DNA of 64,000 nt. It comes from Sphingobacteriaceae bacterium (GTDB lineage Bacteria > Bacteroidota > Bacteroidia > B-17B0 > Aurantibacillaceae). Below, one piece after another: positions 8,594-17,583 of this stretch (position 1 is the first letter of the stretch; each line of letters begins with the position of its first letter). Position numbers and translations under genes: made by a program. The notes below the pieces were generated by a model. It did not search any database, had not been told where the DNA came from, and saw only the letters and a list, made by a program, of their open reading frames with translations. The stretch covers positions 2,356,001 through 2,420,000 of the forward strand of contig NVQB01000001.1 of NCBI GenBank assembly GCA_002319075.1. The letters are read 5' to 3'.

Positions 8594-8947
8594 ATGAATG
8601 CAGAAGAAATCAGAGAAATATGCCTTTCTAAAAAAGGTGTTGAAGAAGGTTTTCCGTTTGGAAATGAAACGCTGGTATTCAAGGTTGGAGGTAAGATTTT
8701 TTTATTGGTAAGCCTTGAATCGCAAATACTACAATTTAATGCAAAATGCATGCCTGACCGGGCAATTGAACTAAGGGAAAAATTTTCTACCATTTTGCCG
8801 GGGTACCACATGAATAAAAAACATTGGAATACTGTAATCTGCGACGGCTCAATTCCTAAAGTATTGATAAATACTATCATAGAAGATTCTTACCAGCTCG
8901 TTTTATCCAGTTTAACTAAGAAAATAAGGGCTGAATTTGCTTTATAA
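8594..8947 (+). CDS. MmcQ/YjbR family protein
   Basis: 117 residues matching the whole length of the small MmcQ/YjbR domain. Features are the early GVEEGFPFGNETLVFKVGGK motif, LLVSLESQILQFNAKC, and the LPGYHMNKKHWNTV block with the family's conserved Lys-x-x-Trp. The fold is double-stranded-DNA-mimic/CyaY-like. A cellular role has not been settled for this family, so no function is assigned. The gene stands alone, 68 bases before a T9SS cargo gene. Confidence 0.88.
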   Translation: MNAEEIREICLSKKGVEEGFPFGNETLVFKVGGKIFLLVSLESQILQFNAKCMPDRAIELREKFSTILPGYHMNKKHWNTVICDGSIPKVLINTIIEDSYQLVLSSLTKKIRAEFAL

Positions 8948-9015
8948 AAAAAGCGGATCCAGAGTTATTCGTTTGGAAAAATTATTTATCTTAGACGAAA
9001 ATTAATTCTAAAATC

Positions 9016-10914
9016 ATGAAAAGAAAAATTACTCTTCTACTTCTTGCGGCTGGATCTCTATTCAAAATGAATTCGCAAGTGGTACTTTCTGAAAACTTTA
9101 CGGCAACTTGGACGCCGGCTACCTTTAACTGGGGTGTGCAAAACAACTCTTCTGCTGCTGGCAGCTTAAGCTGGTTTCAGGGAAACGGTACAAATGTATT
9201 TCCGGCGTATAACGGCGGAGTTAACGATTATTACGCAGCAAACTTTAATAGCCAGGCTACTACGCAAGGCGGTATCAGCAATTGGTTAATTACTCCAACT
9301 GTAACTATTTACAATGGTGCGGTTATCGAATTTGCAACCAGAACTCCTAATACAGCAACTGTATTTCCTGATGGTTTACAATTAAGAATGAGTACTGCAG
9401 GTGTATCTTCTGTTATTCCTACAGGTAGTGCAAGTGTTGGTACTTTTACCAATTTATTATTAGACATTAATCCTTTATTATCAACAAGTACTGCATCTGC
9501 AGTAAGTAATGGAAGTGTTAACGGGTATCCTAACGCATGGACAGTTTATTCTGTTCAAATCAGCGGTGTTACAGGAACAGTGACTGGGCGTTTTGCGTTC
9601 CGTTATGTTGTTGATGATGGAGGTCCGAACGGAACTAACAGTAGCTATGTTGGAATTGACGCAGTGAAATATACTTTACCTTGCGGACCAACAGTTCAAA
9701 ACTACACAACTTGTGCTGGTGCGTCTACAACAATCCAGGCAATGGGTTTACCAGTTACCACTTATTCATGGAGTACTGGTGCTACAACTTCTTCAATCGT
9801 TGTTAGTCCTAGTACTACTACTACTTATTCGTTATATCCTTCAGCCAATGCAACTTCTTGTGGTACTGTTATTACAGCAGTAATAACAGTTAGTACCAAT
9901 TTACAAGTAGGTGTAAGCGCATCTGATAATACAGTATGTGCCGGAGAAACTGTTACTTTAACTGCTTCTGGATCAGCTACTTCTTACACATGGATTGCAG
10001 GTAGTACTCCAATCGGAACAGGTGCAGTAATTACTGTTACTCCGGGCGCTAATACTACTTATAGTGTAGCAGGTCAAACTGGTTTTTGTTTTGGTGGTAC
10101 AGGTATTTCTATTACAGCTTTACCTAATCCAACAGTTACAATTGCAACTGCAAACTCTGTAGTTTGTGTTAACGGTCCTTCAACAACAGCAACTTTCTCA
10201 GCTGGTGGTGCAAGCGCTTATTTATGGGTAGTTGGTGCTAGCACAGCAACCAATGTTAATATTAACTTGATCATTTCTGCGCAAACGGCTACAACTCCTG
10301 CAGCTTACACTCAAACTGTAGGTTTACTTGGGCAAAGTGCTAATGGATGTATTTCTGAAGCTATTTACACTTTAACTATTAACAAGACTCCATCTTTATC
10401 TGTTGCTTCAAACACAGTAAAGGCTTGTACAAATTCAACTGTAACTCTTACTGCAACTGCTACTAATAGCACTGCAATCAGCGGTTATACATGGACTTCA
10501 GGTTCAGTTACGGGAACAACAAATCCTTTAGCTTTAGCAGTGGGTACTGTTGTGGGATCTAAAACAATTTCAATAGTAGTTAGTTCAGCTAATGGTTGTA
10601 CAAACACTGCAACCTTCTCTCAAAGTGTTGCTGTTTGTAGTACTACTACAACTACTAATACAGTTGGAGTTGGTTCTTACAGCCCAAGCGAAGAGTTATC
10701 TATCTTCCCAAATCCTTTTGCAAATGAATTAAGAATTAGCGCTTTAGATGGTAAAGTGATTGTTTATAACACTTTAGGACAAGCTGTGATTACATCGGTT
10801 GTTCGTTCTTCAGAAACAATCAACACTTCAGAATTACCTAAAGGTGCCTATTTCGTTAAAGCATTTAACGAAAATGGTGAAGTGGTTAAAACTGTGAAAT
10901 TGGTGAAAAACTAA
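9016..10914 (+). CDS. T9SS type A cargo protein with choice-of-anchor J and Ig-like repeats
   Basis: 632 residues. It starts with a signal peptide (MKRKITLLLLAAGSLFKMNSQ). Residues about 22-215 form a choice-of-anchor J-like jelly roll (VVLSENFTATW, then GGISNWLITPTVTI). Next come repeated Thr/Ser-rich Ig-like modules, each opening with a Cys near a CAGxTxT motif (for example TVCAGETVTLTASGSATSY). The C terminus is a T9SS type A sorting domain (LSIFPNPFANELRIS, then LPKGAYFVKAF). The protein is expected on the cell surface or secreted. No enzyme motif is visible; adhesion is a guess. A strong terminator follows directly. Confidence 0.9.
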   Translation: MKRKITLLLLAAGSLFKMNSQVVLSENFTATWTPATFNWGVQNNSSAAGSLSWFQGNGTNVFPAYNGGVNDYYAANFNSQATTQGGISNWLITPTVTIYNGAVIEFATRTPNTATVFPDGLQLRMSTAGVSSVIPTGSASVGTFTNLLLDINPLLSTSTASAVSNGSVNGYPNAWTVYSVQISGVTGTVTGRFAFRYVVDDGGPNGTNSSYVGIDAVKYTLPCGPTVQNYTTCAGASTTIQAMGLPVTTYSWSTGATTSSIVVSPSTTTTYSLYPSANATSCGTVITAVITVSTNLQVGVSASDNTVCAGETVTLTASGSATSYTWIAGSTPIGTGAVITVTPGANTTYSVAGQTGFCFGGTGISITALPNPTVTIATANSVVCVNGPSTTATFSAGGASAYLWVVGASTATNVNINLIISAQTATTPAAYTQTVGLLGQSANGCISEAIYTLTINKTPSLSVASNTVKACTNSTVTLTATATNSTAISGYTWTSGSVTGTTNPLALAVGTVVGSKTISIVVSSANGCTNTATFSQSVAVCSTTTTTNTVGVGSYSPSEELSIFPNPFANELRISALDGKVIVYNTLGQAVITSVVRSSETINTSELPKGAYFVKAFNENGEVVKTVKLVKN

Positions 10915-10938
10915 TTTAAGGTTTAAATTCTTTAAGAG

Positions 10939-10972
10939 CCCGTCCCGATAATTATCGGGACGGGTTTTTTGT
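10939..10972 (+). terminator. Intrinsic terminator built on the CCGATA palindrome
   Basis: A perfect 26-base palindrome (10939-10964, core TCCCGATAATTATCGGGA) is followed by TTTTTTG. It ends the T9SS cargo gene on the plus strand. Its core matches three other palindromes in the window (46357, 57961, 60514). Confidence 0.88.
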
Positions 10973-10981
10973 TTTTTAACC

Positions 10982-11010
10982 TTGTTCAAACAAATGATTT
11001 GGTAAATTTG
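10982..11010 (+). promoter_or_regulatory. Promoter of mqnC
   Basis: TTG (10982-10984), an 18-base spacer and TAAATTTG (11003-11010) match the Bacteroidota consensus TTG-N17-23-TAnnTTTG. The predicted transcription start lies about 20 bases before the ATG at 11038. Confidence 0.72.
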
Positions 11011-11037
11011 TAAAACCTTTTGGGGTGGCTAATAATT

Positions 11038-12165
11038 ATGACCGTTGATTCACTTTTAAACCGCGCTCTAGCTTTCGATTTTTTAAGTATAGAGGAAGGC
11101 GTTTTTCTTTTTGAGAATGCACCCACAGCCGATCTGGCATTTGTTGCAAATGAACTCAGAAAGATTCAGAAAAAAAACTCTAACAAAGTTACCTGGCAAA
11201 TTGATAGAAATTTAAATACCACAAACGTTTGTATTGCGAATTGCAAATTCTGTAATTTTTATAGAATTCCAGGACATGCTGAGGCTTATATAACTGATAT
11301 TGACACTTACAAAACGAAAATTGCTGAGACAATTAAGTATGGTGGTGACCAGCTTTTATTACAAGGGGGACATCATCCTGACCTTGGGCTTTCTTTTTAT
11401 GTGAACCTGTTTAAAGAAATTAAATCTCACTTTCCCCAAATCAAATTGCACTCTTTAGGTCCACCTGAAATTGCACATATTACTAAACTGGAGAAAAGCA
11501 CCCATACAGAAGTTTTAAAAGCATTAGTGGATGCTGGCCTTGACAGTTTACCCGGTGCGGGCGCAGAGATCTTAAACGACCGCGTACGTAGGTTAATAAG
11601 CAAAGGAAAATGCACAGGGCGCGAATGGCTGGAGGTTATGAAAGCCGCACATCAGTTGAACATCACAACAAGTGCTACTATGATGTTTGGGCACGTGGAA
11701 ACTATTTATGAGCGTTTTGAACATTTAGTCTGGATTCGAGAAGTACAAGCTCAAAAACCCGCAGAGGCAAAAGGATTTTTGGCATTTATTCCCTGGCCTT
11801 TTATGGATGATGGTACCTTGTTGAAACGTGTGAAGGGAATTAAAAATAATGTCACTTCAGACGAATATATACGGATGCTTGCTTTAAGCCGTATCATGCT
11901 TCCTAATATTGAAAATATACAAGCGAGTTGGTTAACTGTTGGTAAAGCTACTGCACAAATATGCCTGCATTCTGGCGCTAACGATTTCGGCAGTATTATG
12001 ATAGAGGAAAATGTTGTGAGTGCTGCAGGAGCGCCACACAGGTTTACTTATAAAACCATACAGGATTCTATTCGTGAAGCGGGGTTTGAACCGCAATTAA
12101 GAAATCAACAGTATGGTTTTCGTGAAATTCCTGAAGGTATTGAAGAACAGGTAGTGAATTATTAA
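11038..12165 (+). CDS. mqnC: Cyclic dehypoxanthinyl futalosine synthase (radical SAM)
   Basis: 375 residues from the ATG at 11038; a TTG extension to 11020 is disfavoured because it overlaps the promoter region. The radical SAM cluster motif is CIANCKFC (Cys65, Cys69, Cys72). Family-specific blocks are LLQGGHHPDLGL, SLPGAGAEILNDRVRR, KGKCTGREWLEVMKAAH, MMFGHVET and AFIPWPFMDDGT, which fit MqnC better than its relative MqnE. The enzyme cyclises dehypoxanthinyl futalosine in the futalosine route to menaquinone. The other mqn genes are not in the window. The stop codon is one base from the stop of the convergent XRE gene. Confidence 0.93.
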   Translation: MTVDSLLNRALAFDFLSIEEGVFLFENAPTADLAFVANELRKIQKKNSNKVTWQIDRNLNTTNVCIANCKFCNFYRIPGHAEAYITDIDTYKTKIAETIKYGGDQLLLQGGHHPDLGLSFYVNLFKEIKSHFPQIKLHSLGPPEIAHITKLEKSTHTEVLKALVDAGLDSLPGAGAEILNDRVRRLISKGKCTGREWLEVMKAAHQLNITTSATMMFGHVETIYERFEHLVWIREVQAQKPAEAKGFLAFIPWPFMDDGTLLKRVKGIKNNVTSDEYIRMLALSRIMLPNIENIQASWLTVGKATAQICLHSGANDFGSIMIEENVVSAAGAPHRFTYKTIQDSIREAGFEPQLRNQQYGFREIPEGIEEQVVNY

Positions 12166-12166
12166 T

Positions 12167-12526
12167 TCATTTGCTCTGAATCTTTTTTTCAAAAATAACC
12201 TTCCACAAGCGATCGTTTACAGCTTTTAAGTGGCATATATCGCTTTCAAGCATTTCAATGTTTTTTTTCAATTCAACGATATAGCCCTCAGCTTTATTTA
12301 AATCCCTTTCAACGGAGCAATGTTCTGTACTAAGTATATCAAATCCACGTATATTTAATACCCGACAAATTCTTATTAGTTTTTCAATACTAAGATTACT
12401 CTTGTCAGACTCGAGCTTTGAATAGGCGGCCTGTGTAATATTTAATTGCACAGCCATATATTCCTGAGAGTAATTATGACTTTCGCGAATTTTTTTTATA
12501 AAAAAACCAAACATAGATCGAGCCAT
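12167..12526 (-). CDS. XRE-family transcriptional regulator with coiled-coil tail
   Basis: 119 residues. The N-terminal helix-turn-helix runs about residues 8-65 (IRESHNYSQEYMAVQLNIT, then YSKLESDKSNLSIEKLIRIC), a classical Cro/CI type DNA-binding domain. Residues about 75-112 are a predicted coiled coil (AEGYIVELKKNIEMLESD), which could give dimerisation. The start is either 12526 or the internal ATG at 12514 (MFGFFIKK). It is divergent from the Cys-rich lipoprotein/thioredoxin pair, with operator-like inverted repeats in the gap, so autoregulation and control of that pair are plausible (inference). Confidence 0.85.
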   Translation of the reverse strand: MARSMFGFFIKKIRESHNYSQEYMAVQLNITQAAYSKLESDKSNLSIEKLIRICRVLNIRGFDILSTEHCSVERDLNKAEGYIVELKKNIEMLESDICHLKAVNDRLWKVIFEKKIQSK

Positions 12527-12572
12527 TCAGGCGGATCAATATTATAAAAAAAAGTACAATTTTACGCTATAG

Positions 12573-12593
12573 GTGTACTATTTTTTAATACAC
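12573..12593. promoter_or_regulatory. Operator-like inverted repeat 1
   Basis: A 21-base site with GTGTA and TACAC arms around an AT-rich centre, about 47-67 bases upstream of the XRE start. It shares length, arms and a central TTTT with the site at 12675-12695 (16 of 21 bases identical by eye). Confidence 0.5.
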
Positions 12594-12674
12594 ATTATAA
12601 GTGCTTTTTTTCCACTGCGTTTAAATTGTTTGGTATGCTTATAATTGTTTCAGAAACGAAACCTGTTATTAAAA

Positions 12675-12695
12675 GTGTATGAATTTTGCATACAC
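12675..12695. promoter_or_regulatory. Operator-like inverted repeat 2
   Basis: Perfect 7-bp arms GTGTATG and CATACAC with a 7-base spacer, 21 bases in all. The centre is 102 bases from that of site 1. It is a likely binding site for a dimeric regulator, with the divergent XRE protein the obvious candidate. Confidence 0.55.
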
Positions 12696-12740
12696 ATGTA
12701 AAATGATTATTTTTGGATACAAAACGGATTATAACGTGTA

Positions 12741-12756
12741 GTTATAGTATTATAAC
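12741..12756. promoter_or_regulatory. GTTATA-GTAT-TATAAC inverted repeat
   Basis: A 16-base inverted repeat with perfect 6-bp arms lies upstream of the lipoprotein promoter. ATTATAAC occurs twice in direct orientation here (12729-12736 and 12749-12756). It may be a second regulator site. Confidence 0.4.
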
Positions 12757-12788
12757 TGGCAGGTATTAGCATCAGGGCAGATTGGATT

Positions 12789-12796
12789 TAGGTTTG
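12789..12796 (+). promoter_or_regulatory. -7 box upstream of the Cys-rich lipoprotein
   Basis: TAGGTTTG matches TAnnTTTG exactly and lies 25 bases before the ATG at 12822. No TTG was found at the right distance, so the promoter may depend on an activator. Confidence 0.45.
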
Positions 12797-12821
12797 TGGC
12801 ATAAACTTAAATTTAGAAAAA

Positions 12822-13499
12822 ATGAAAAAAAAGATTGTAATTGGATTGCTGGTTGGGGTTGTGTCCGTTGCCAGTGTATTGTTTTCATGTAAAAAAGAAA
12901 CCGAAGAAAAAGTGGTTACTAGTAAAGCCATAGAACAAAATGAAAGTTTTGAAGTCGCCTCTCGTCTGATGGGCTCAAAGGTCTACTATTCGAAAAACAA
13001 GGCTGGTACGGTTTATAAACTGGTTGTTACAGGATCAGCTGAAGGTACCTTATCGGTTGATAGGAGTGTTTACCGTACAACAAGACCTGATACAATTAAG
13101 AAACGCATATTCTTTAGTCCCGAAGTACATTATACCGGATTGCAGTTACAACCGGATGGTAACTATAAAGGTAAAGCGGCCACCATAACAATTCCCAATG
13201 GGAAAAAGTATTACTATATACCTTTTACACCGGGCTTGCCTACTCATGAAGGCAGACCTGTTGAAGGCGGTTACGAAGTGGTTTGCTACAGTTGTTGCGA
13301 TCAGTCACTTACTGACTGGACATACGACTGCGCTGTTTTCGGTAACACAAAAGAGTGTTGCGCAGATTGTATGTCGCTTAAATGCGATGATTGCGAGGTA
13401 ATTTGCTATTGGAACCCTGGTAAAGCTTCGCCCTTCAGAGTTTATAATGATGGGGGCGGACTTATAATTGAAGGAGAGTCGGTAAATATTGTTCATTAA
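12822..13499 (+). CDS. Cysteine-rich lipoprotein, unknown family
   Basis: 225 residues. The signal peptide ends in VLFSCKKE, a Bacteroidota lipobox with lipidated Cys near residue 23. A mid region has charged beta-like strands. Residues about 150-205 hold ten cysteines in the order CxxCC, C, CCxxC, CxxC, C (within EVVCYSCC, KECCADC and KCDDCEVIC). The spacing suggests a disulfide-knit or metal-binding module; there is no CxxCH haem motif. The stop overlaps the start of the next gene (TAATG at 13497-13501), a thioredoxin-domain protein, so both are made together. I do not recognise the family. Confidence 0.82.
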   Translation: MKKKIVIGLLVGVVSVASVLFSCKKETEEKVVTSKAIEQNESFEVASRLMGSKVYYSKNKAGTVYKLVVTGSAEGTLSVDRSVYRTTRPDTIKKRIFFSPEVHYTGLQLQPDGNYKGKAATITIPNGKKYYYIPFTPGLPTHEGRPVEGGYEVVCYSCCDQSLTDWTYDCAVFGNTKECCADCMSLKCDDCEVICYWNPGKASPFRVYNDGGGLIIEGESVNIVH

Positions 13500-14698
13500 T
13501 GGTAGAACTTAAAAATAAGACGATCAGATATCTGGCAAGGGGAATTGTTCTCCTTGCCTTTTTGAGTAATTTTTTGCGTGGACAAACTATCCTTGATTCC
13601 ATTGATGCGTTCTATCAAAAAAAGGAAATTTGCTATCAGTTTACGGAAGTGCGTCACCTCTCAAATGACAAGGGTATTGTTACATATAATGGTCAATTAT
13701 TAGCCACTACACCCTATGATAGTACCTTTTACATTATTGAGTTTGAGATACCAGAACTTGAAGTAAAATGCGAGGCGATAAAACAGGAATTTTATTATGG
13801 TAGAAATGACTATGTGAGAAAACACTTTAAAGATTACAAAATAAAACGTGATGGTGCTCATTATTTTTACGACGGCCATACTCCCGGGCACATTATTGTT
13901 AGAGGTGATAACTCATTGATAAATCAGATGCCGGATAGCGGTATACTAAAAATTAAGCGGGACAAAGACTTTTATTATGTTAGTTATGCTGATACCATGA
14001 TAAATGAGACGAACATAAAAGGCCTTACCCGCAGATGGATAAAAGAATATAAAATTAATAAGCAGGATTATAGTATTGTATATTCCCGCAGTGAAGAAAT
14101 ATTTACCGGAAGCAATGCAGAATTGCGAAATGTATCTGAGTTTACGTACACTTACACCTGTAAAAACGGTGACAGTTTGATGAAAAGGCTTAAAAACTTT
14201 GTCCCCATGCAACTCGCAGCCCCACCTCAAATGGCTCAGCCGGGCAATCACAACTTACCAGATTATATTACAATCTTCCCGGCATTTCATTTAAAAGATA
14301 CTGCCGGCTCAATGATATCTGATAAAGACATTCAGTCACGACTTGTATTTGTAGATTTCTGGTATAAGGGCTGCGCACCATGCCTGGCAAACATGTCGAA
14401 TCTCTCACAGATTACCAGTAACTTTTCCTCCGAGGACGTTCAGGTGCTTGTGATAAATGCCCGCGACAGTCTTGATAACGATATAAAACGGATGATCGAT
14501 AAATTTAACAACGGCAGCCGTTTTCTTTTTGGAGGAGGGCTACTTTACAAAGAACTGCACGGCAGAGCTTTTCCAATGGCTATTATTTATGATAACCAGA
14601 CAAAAAAGATAATTTTTAGCAAACCAGGAGCGAGTTCAGAAAGCACGGCTTTAATGGTTGATCTCATGAGAGATTATATCCGCTTGAACAAGAATTAA
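13499..14698 (+). CDS. Secreted protein with C-terminal TlpA/thioredoxin-like domain
   Basis: 399 residues with an N-terminal signal peptide (RYLARGIVLLAFLSNFLRGQ). Residues about 25-240 form a beta-rich domain reminiscent of LolA/lipoprotein-carrier folds (weak resemblance only). From about residue 255 a thioredoxin-like domain follows, with LVFVDFWYKGCAPCLANM giving the redox motif Cys292-Ala-Pro-Cys295 and a later AFPMAIIYD with the cis-proline. Translationally coupled to the preceding Cys-rich lipoprotein, which is therefore a plausible redox substrate in the periplasm (inference). Confidence 0.82.
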   Translation: MVELKNKTIRYLARGIVLLAFLSNFLRGQTILDSIDAFYQKKEICYQFTEVRHLSNDKGIVTYNGQLLATTPYDSTFYIIEFEIPELEVKCEAIKQEFYYGRNDYVRKHFKDYKIKRDGAHYFYDGHTPGHIIVRGDNSLINQMPDSGILKIKRDKDFYYVSYADTMINETNIKGLTRRWIKEYKINKQDYSIVYSRSEEIFTGSNAELRNVSEFTYTYTCKNGDSLMKRLKNFVPMQLAAPPQMAQPGNHNLPDYITIFPAFHLKDTAGSMISDKDIQSRLVFVDFWYKGCAPCLANMSNLSQITSNFSSEDVQVLVINARDSLDNDIKRMIDKFNNGSRFLFGGGLLYKELHGRAFPMAIIYDNQTKKIIFSKPGASSESTALMVDLMRDYIRLNKN

Positions 14699-14766
14699 AG
14701 AAATCTCTACTTTAAACCGGCCTCTGCTTAGTGGTATTTTTCTATCTCTCTAAAAGATATAAAAAC

Positions 14767-14774
14767 TATATTTG
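14767..14774 (+). promoter_or_regulatory. -7-like box adjacent to the start codon
   Basis: TATATTTG matches TAnnTTTG and ends three bases before the ATG at 14778. If used, the transcript would have almost no leader. There is no TTG at the right distance, so this is tentative. Confidence 0.3.
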
Positions 14775-14777
14775 TTG

Positions 14778-15425
14778 ATGCTTAAAAAGCTCTCTTCAAC
14801 TATTATATTACTGCTAATTTTGCAAATTTCTTTTGGGCAGAAAGCACAAGACACTATTTTCTTAATGAATGGTCACGTGATCGTGAAACAGGTTATTGAT
14901 ACAACCTTTAGCACTGTAACCATTATGAATCCCAAAAAACATGGTAAAAAGATTCATTATGAAATGGATCAATTATACATGGTGAAATTCGCGAATGGTT
15001 ACCAACGCTTCTATTACACTCAGGATCCAAGCATTTACAACGAATTTACTCGGGAGGAAATGTGGCTTTTCACGAAGGGAGAGGCTGATGCGCGAAAAGG
15101 ATTTAAGGCAAGAGGCGCTATGATTACTGCAGGTGTATTGGGTTTTGCGGCAGGTGCAACCGGAACTTTTTTTGCTCCCGTTGCCCCTTATGGTTTTATG
15201 GCTTTAAGCGGCATTACTAAAGTACGAATCAAACATAGTACAATTAGTAATCCAAAATATATTGAAAGCGATGCTTACATTTTGGGATATGAAAGAGTTG
15301 CTCGGCAGAAAAGGAAAACAAAATCTCTTGTGGGGGGAACAATTGGTCTGGCATTGGGTTATGGCTTTTACGCCATTTTTCACAACAGTTATCCTGAAGG
15401 TGGCAACATAGGGTTTAATAGATAG
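14778..15425 (+). CDS. Secreted/membrane protein of unknown function
   Basis: 215 residues from the ATG at 14778. It starts with a signal peptide (MLKKLSSTIILLLILQISFGQ), then a small beta-rich region that opens DTIFLMNGHVIVKQVID, the pattern of many Bacteroidota proteins with a short SH3-like or DUF-type periplasmic module. Two Gly/Ala-rich hydrophobic segments (about 113-145 and 185-203) may be membrane helices. It is followed after 15 bases by the M43 metalloprotease gene. No function assigned. Confidence 0.78.
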   Translation: MLKKLSSTIILLLILQISFGQKAQDTIFLMNGHVIVKQVIDTTFSTVTIMNPKKHGKKIHYEMDQLYMVKFANGYQRFYYTQDPSIYNEFTREEMWLFTKGEADARKGFKARGAMITAGVLGFAAGATGTFFAPVAPYGFMALSGITKVRIKHSTISNPKYIESDAYILGYERVARQKRKTKSLVGGTIGLALGYGFYAIFHNSYPEGGNIGFNR

Positions 15426-15440
15426 AAGAAAAAATTAATC

Positions 15441-17579
15441 ATGAAAAAAATATTTTTTTTAGCTGCACTTAGTTCCTTAATTCAACTATGTAATGCGCAA
15501 AATTCCTTTAACTGTTCGAGTCATGAAATGTATTTGAACGAATTAAAGTCAAATCCTGCCTTTAAAATAAATCAACAACAACTCGAAAAGGAAACGGAAA
15601 CTTACCTGGAAAGGATTTCGTCGGCAAGACCAAATGCTGCCAGTTATGTTATTCCTGTTGTATTTCATGTAATATACACAACCAATGCTGGAAATATTTC
15701 TGACGCTCAAATAGTAGATCAGATTGCAATTTTGAACGAGGAGTTTAACCGTCAGCAGCCCGATACTGTTTTAACACCAGCAGCATTCAAATCTGCTGCA
15801 GCGCCATTTAGCGTTGAATTCAGACTTGCCACTATTGACCCTAATGGCAAATGCACCAATGGGATCAACCGAATTTACAATTCTCTCACCAATTGCTCTT
15901 TCGCTCAGGATGATGTAAAAAGTTTATCCTACTGGCCAAGCAATATGTATTTAAATATTTGGATTACCCAATCTATGCATTATTCAGGTAGCCTGGATTG
16001 CAGTGGCGGCGGATATGCAACTTTTCCGGGAGGTAGTTCTGTGCTTGACGGTATTAACATTCGGGGCGATCTTATCAGCAATATTGGTACAGCCGCAACG
16101 AACACCTCCTGGGGGAATTTCAAAGGCCGCTATTTGATTCATGAGTTAGGGCACTGGTTTAATTTGAGACATATTTGGGGAGACGCAACCTGTGGCAATG
16201 ATTTTGTTGCAGATACTCCTCCTGCGGAAGCATCCAACGGAGGTTGTCCCACGTTTCCGCACAATGCGTTCAGCAGCTGCTCGGGAAGTAATGGCGATGG
16301 TGAGATGTTTACAAACTACATGGATTATACAAATGGTCCGTGCTTAAACATGTTTACTTCGGGGCAGGTAGCCCGCATGACAGCATGTATAACTTCTGCA
16401 GTAGGAGGAAGAAGTAATCTTTGGTCGCCAGCGAATTTGAATGCAACTGGAGTAAGCAGCCCATACACTTACCCGGTAGCCTGTGTTTCTAATCCCGCTA
16501 TTCTGCCCTATGGAACTTTAGTAGTGTGTAAAGGAGACTCCGTGCGATTCACAGATAATTCTTATGGTGGAAACTCTACTTCGCGCAGCTGGAGTTTCCC
16601 GGGAGGCTCTGCTTCAAGTCTTACTGACAGTATTGTGAAAGTTAAATACAATGCAGCAGGACTTTACACAGTTGCTTTAACAAAAAATTATCAAAGCACG
16701 AGTAAAACAGAAACATTTATAGACAAAGTTCAGGTTTTGGAAACTACCTCGAATATAAACTATTCTGCTCCTTTTAGCGAGGGTTTTGAAGATGGGTCTA
16801 CTTTCGATACCGATTGGGTTGTGGTAAATAGTAACCAGGATGTTTCAAAATGGGAAGTGATAACAACAACCGGTTATAATGGCTCTAATTGCGTAGGTAT
16901 TATGAATTTCGGAAAAAGCGCACCTTTAACCGACGATCTGATTTCACCGGCGTATGATCTTTCAACTATTTCCAGCCCCACACTCACCTTTCGTCTGCAT
17001 TTTTCAAAAGTTGTCACCGCTAATACAGACAGACTGGTAGTTTCTATTTCTTCTAATTGTGGTAAGAGCTGGCAACAGCTATACTCGCGGAATGGAATTA
17101 GCAATTTAAGTACGGTTACCGGAAACATATCCAGCTCAAACATACCACCCTATAATTCGGATGAGGACTGGAGACTTGAAAAAATAAACATGATGACCGC
17201 ATGGGCAAATGGAACTGTGCGTTTTAAATTTGCTTTTACAAGCGGCGGCGGAAATAATATTTTCATTGATGATATAAATATTGATGGGGTTAGTACAACA
17301 GGATTAACAAAAATCTCTTCTTCGGCCCAAATAACACTAGTACCAAATCCGGCAAAGGATGAGCTTCAGATAAAAGTAGGGCCTAATACACAGACATCTT
17401 CTGAGATTGAAATTTTTGATATAATGGGCAAACTTTGTCTCCTGCAAAAGATAGATAAAAGCAAAGAAAACGGAAGTCATATAAACATTAGCACTTTAGA
17501 GAATGGTGTTTATTTTGTGCGCGTTAAACAAGCGGATAACACGGTTTATACTAAGAAATTTATTAAACAAGATTTTTAA
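15441..17579 (+). CDS. T9SS-exported M43 (cytophagalysin/pappalysin) metalloprotease
   Basis: 712 residues. Signal peptide (about 1-19). The catalytic domain contains the metzincin zinc motif [11 protein letters not shown] (His234, Glu235, His238, His244) and a downstream NYMDYTNG Met-turn, both typical of peptidase family M43. Cysteines around [14 protein letters not shown] fit the family. A PKD-like domain ([14 protein letters not shown], then YTVALTKNY) and a jelly-roll domain ([13 protein letters not shown]) follow. A type A T9SS sorting domain ends it ([15 protein letters not shown], then [11 protein letters not shown]). An extracellular protease of Cytophaga type. purT starts four bases after its stop. 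Confidence 0.93.
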   Translation: MKKIFFLAALSSLIQLCNAQNSFNCSSHEMYLNELKSNPAFKINQQQLEKETETYLERISSARPNAASYVIPVVFHVIYTTNAGNISDAQIVDQIAILNEEFNRQQPDTVLTPAAFKSAAAPFSVEFRLATIDPNGKCTNGINRIYNSLTNCSFAQDDVKSLSYWPSNMYLNIWITQSMHYSGSLDCSGGGYATFPGGSSVLDGINIRGDLISNIGTAATNTSWGNFKGRYLIHELGHWFNLRHIWGDATCGNDFVADTPPAEASNGGCPTFPHNAFSSCSGSNGDGEMFTNYMDYTNGPCLNMFTSGQVARMTACITSAVGGRSNLWSPANLNATGVSSPYTYPVACVSNPAILPYGTLVVCKGDSVRFTDNSYGGNSTSRSWSFPGGSASSLTDSIVKVKYNAAGLYTVALTKNYQSTSKTETFIDKVQVLETTSNINYSAPFSEGFEDGSTFDTDWVVVNSNQDVSKWEVITTTGYNGSNCVGIMNFGKSAPLTDDLISPAYDLSTISSPTLTFRLHFSKVVTANTDRLVVSISSNCGKSWQQLYSRNGISNLSTVTGNISSSNIPPYNSDEDWRLEKINMMTAWANGTVRFKFAFTSGGGNNIFIDDINIDGVSTTGLTKISSSAQITLVPNPAKDELQIKVGPNTQTSSEIEIFDIMGKLCLLQKIDKSKENGSHINISTLENGVYFVRVKQADNTVYTKKFIKQDF

Positions 17580-17583
17580 GGTT

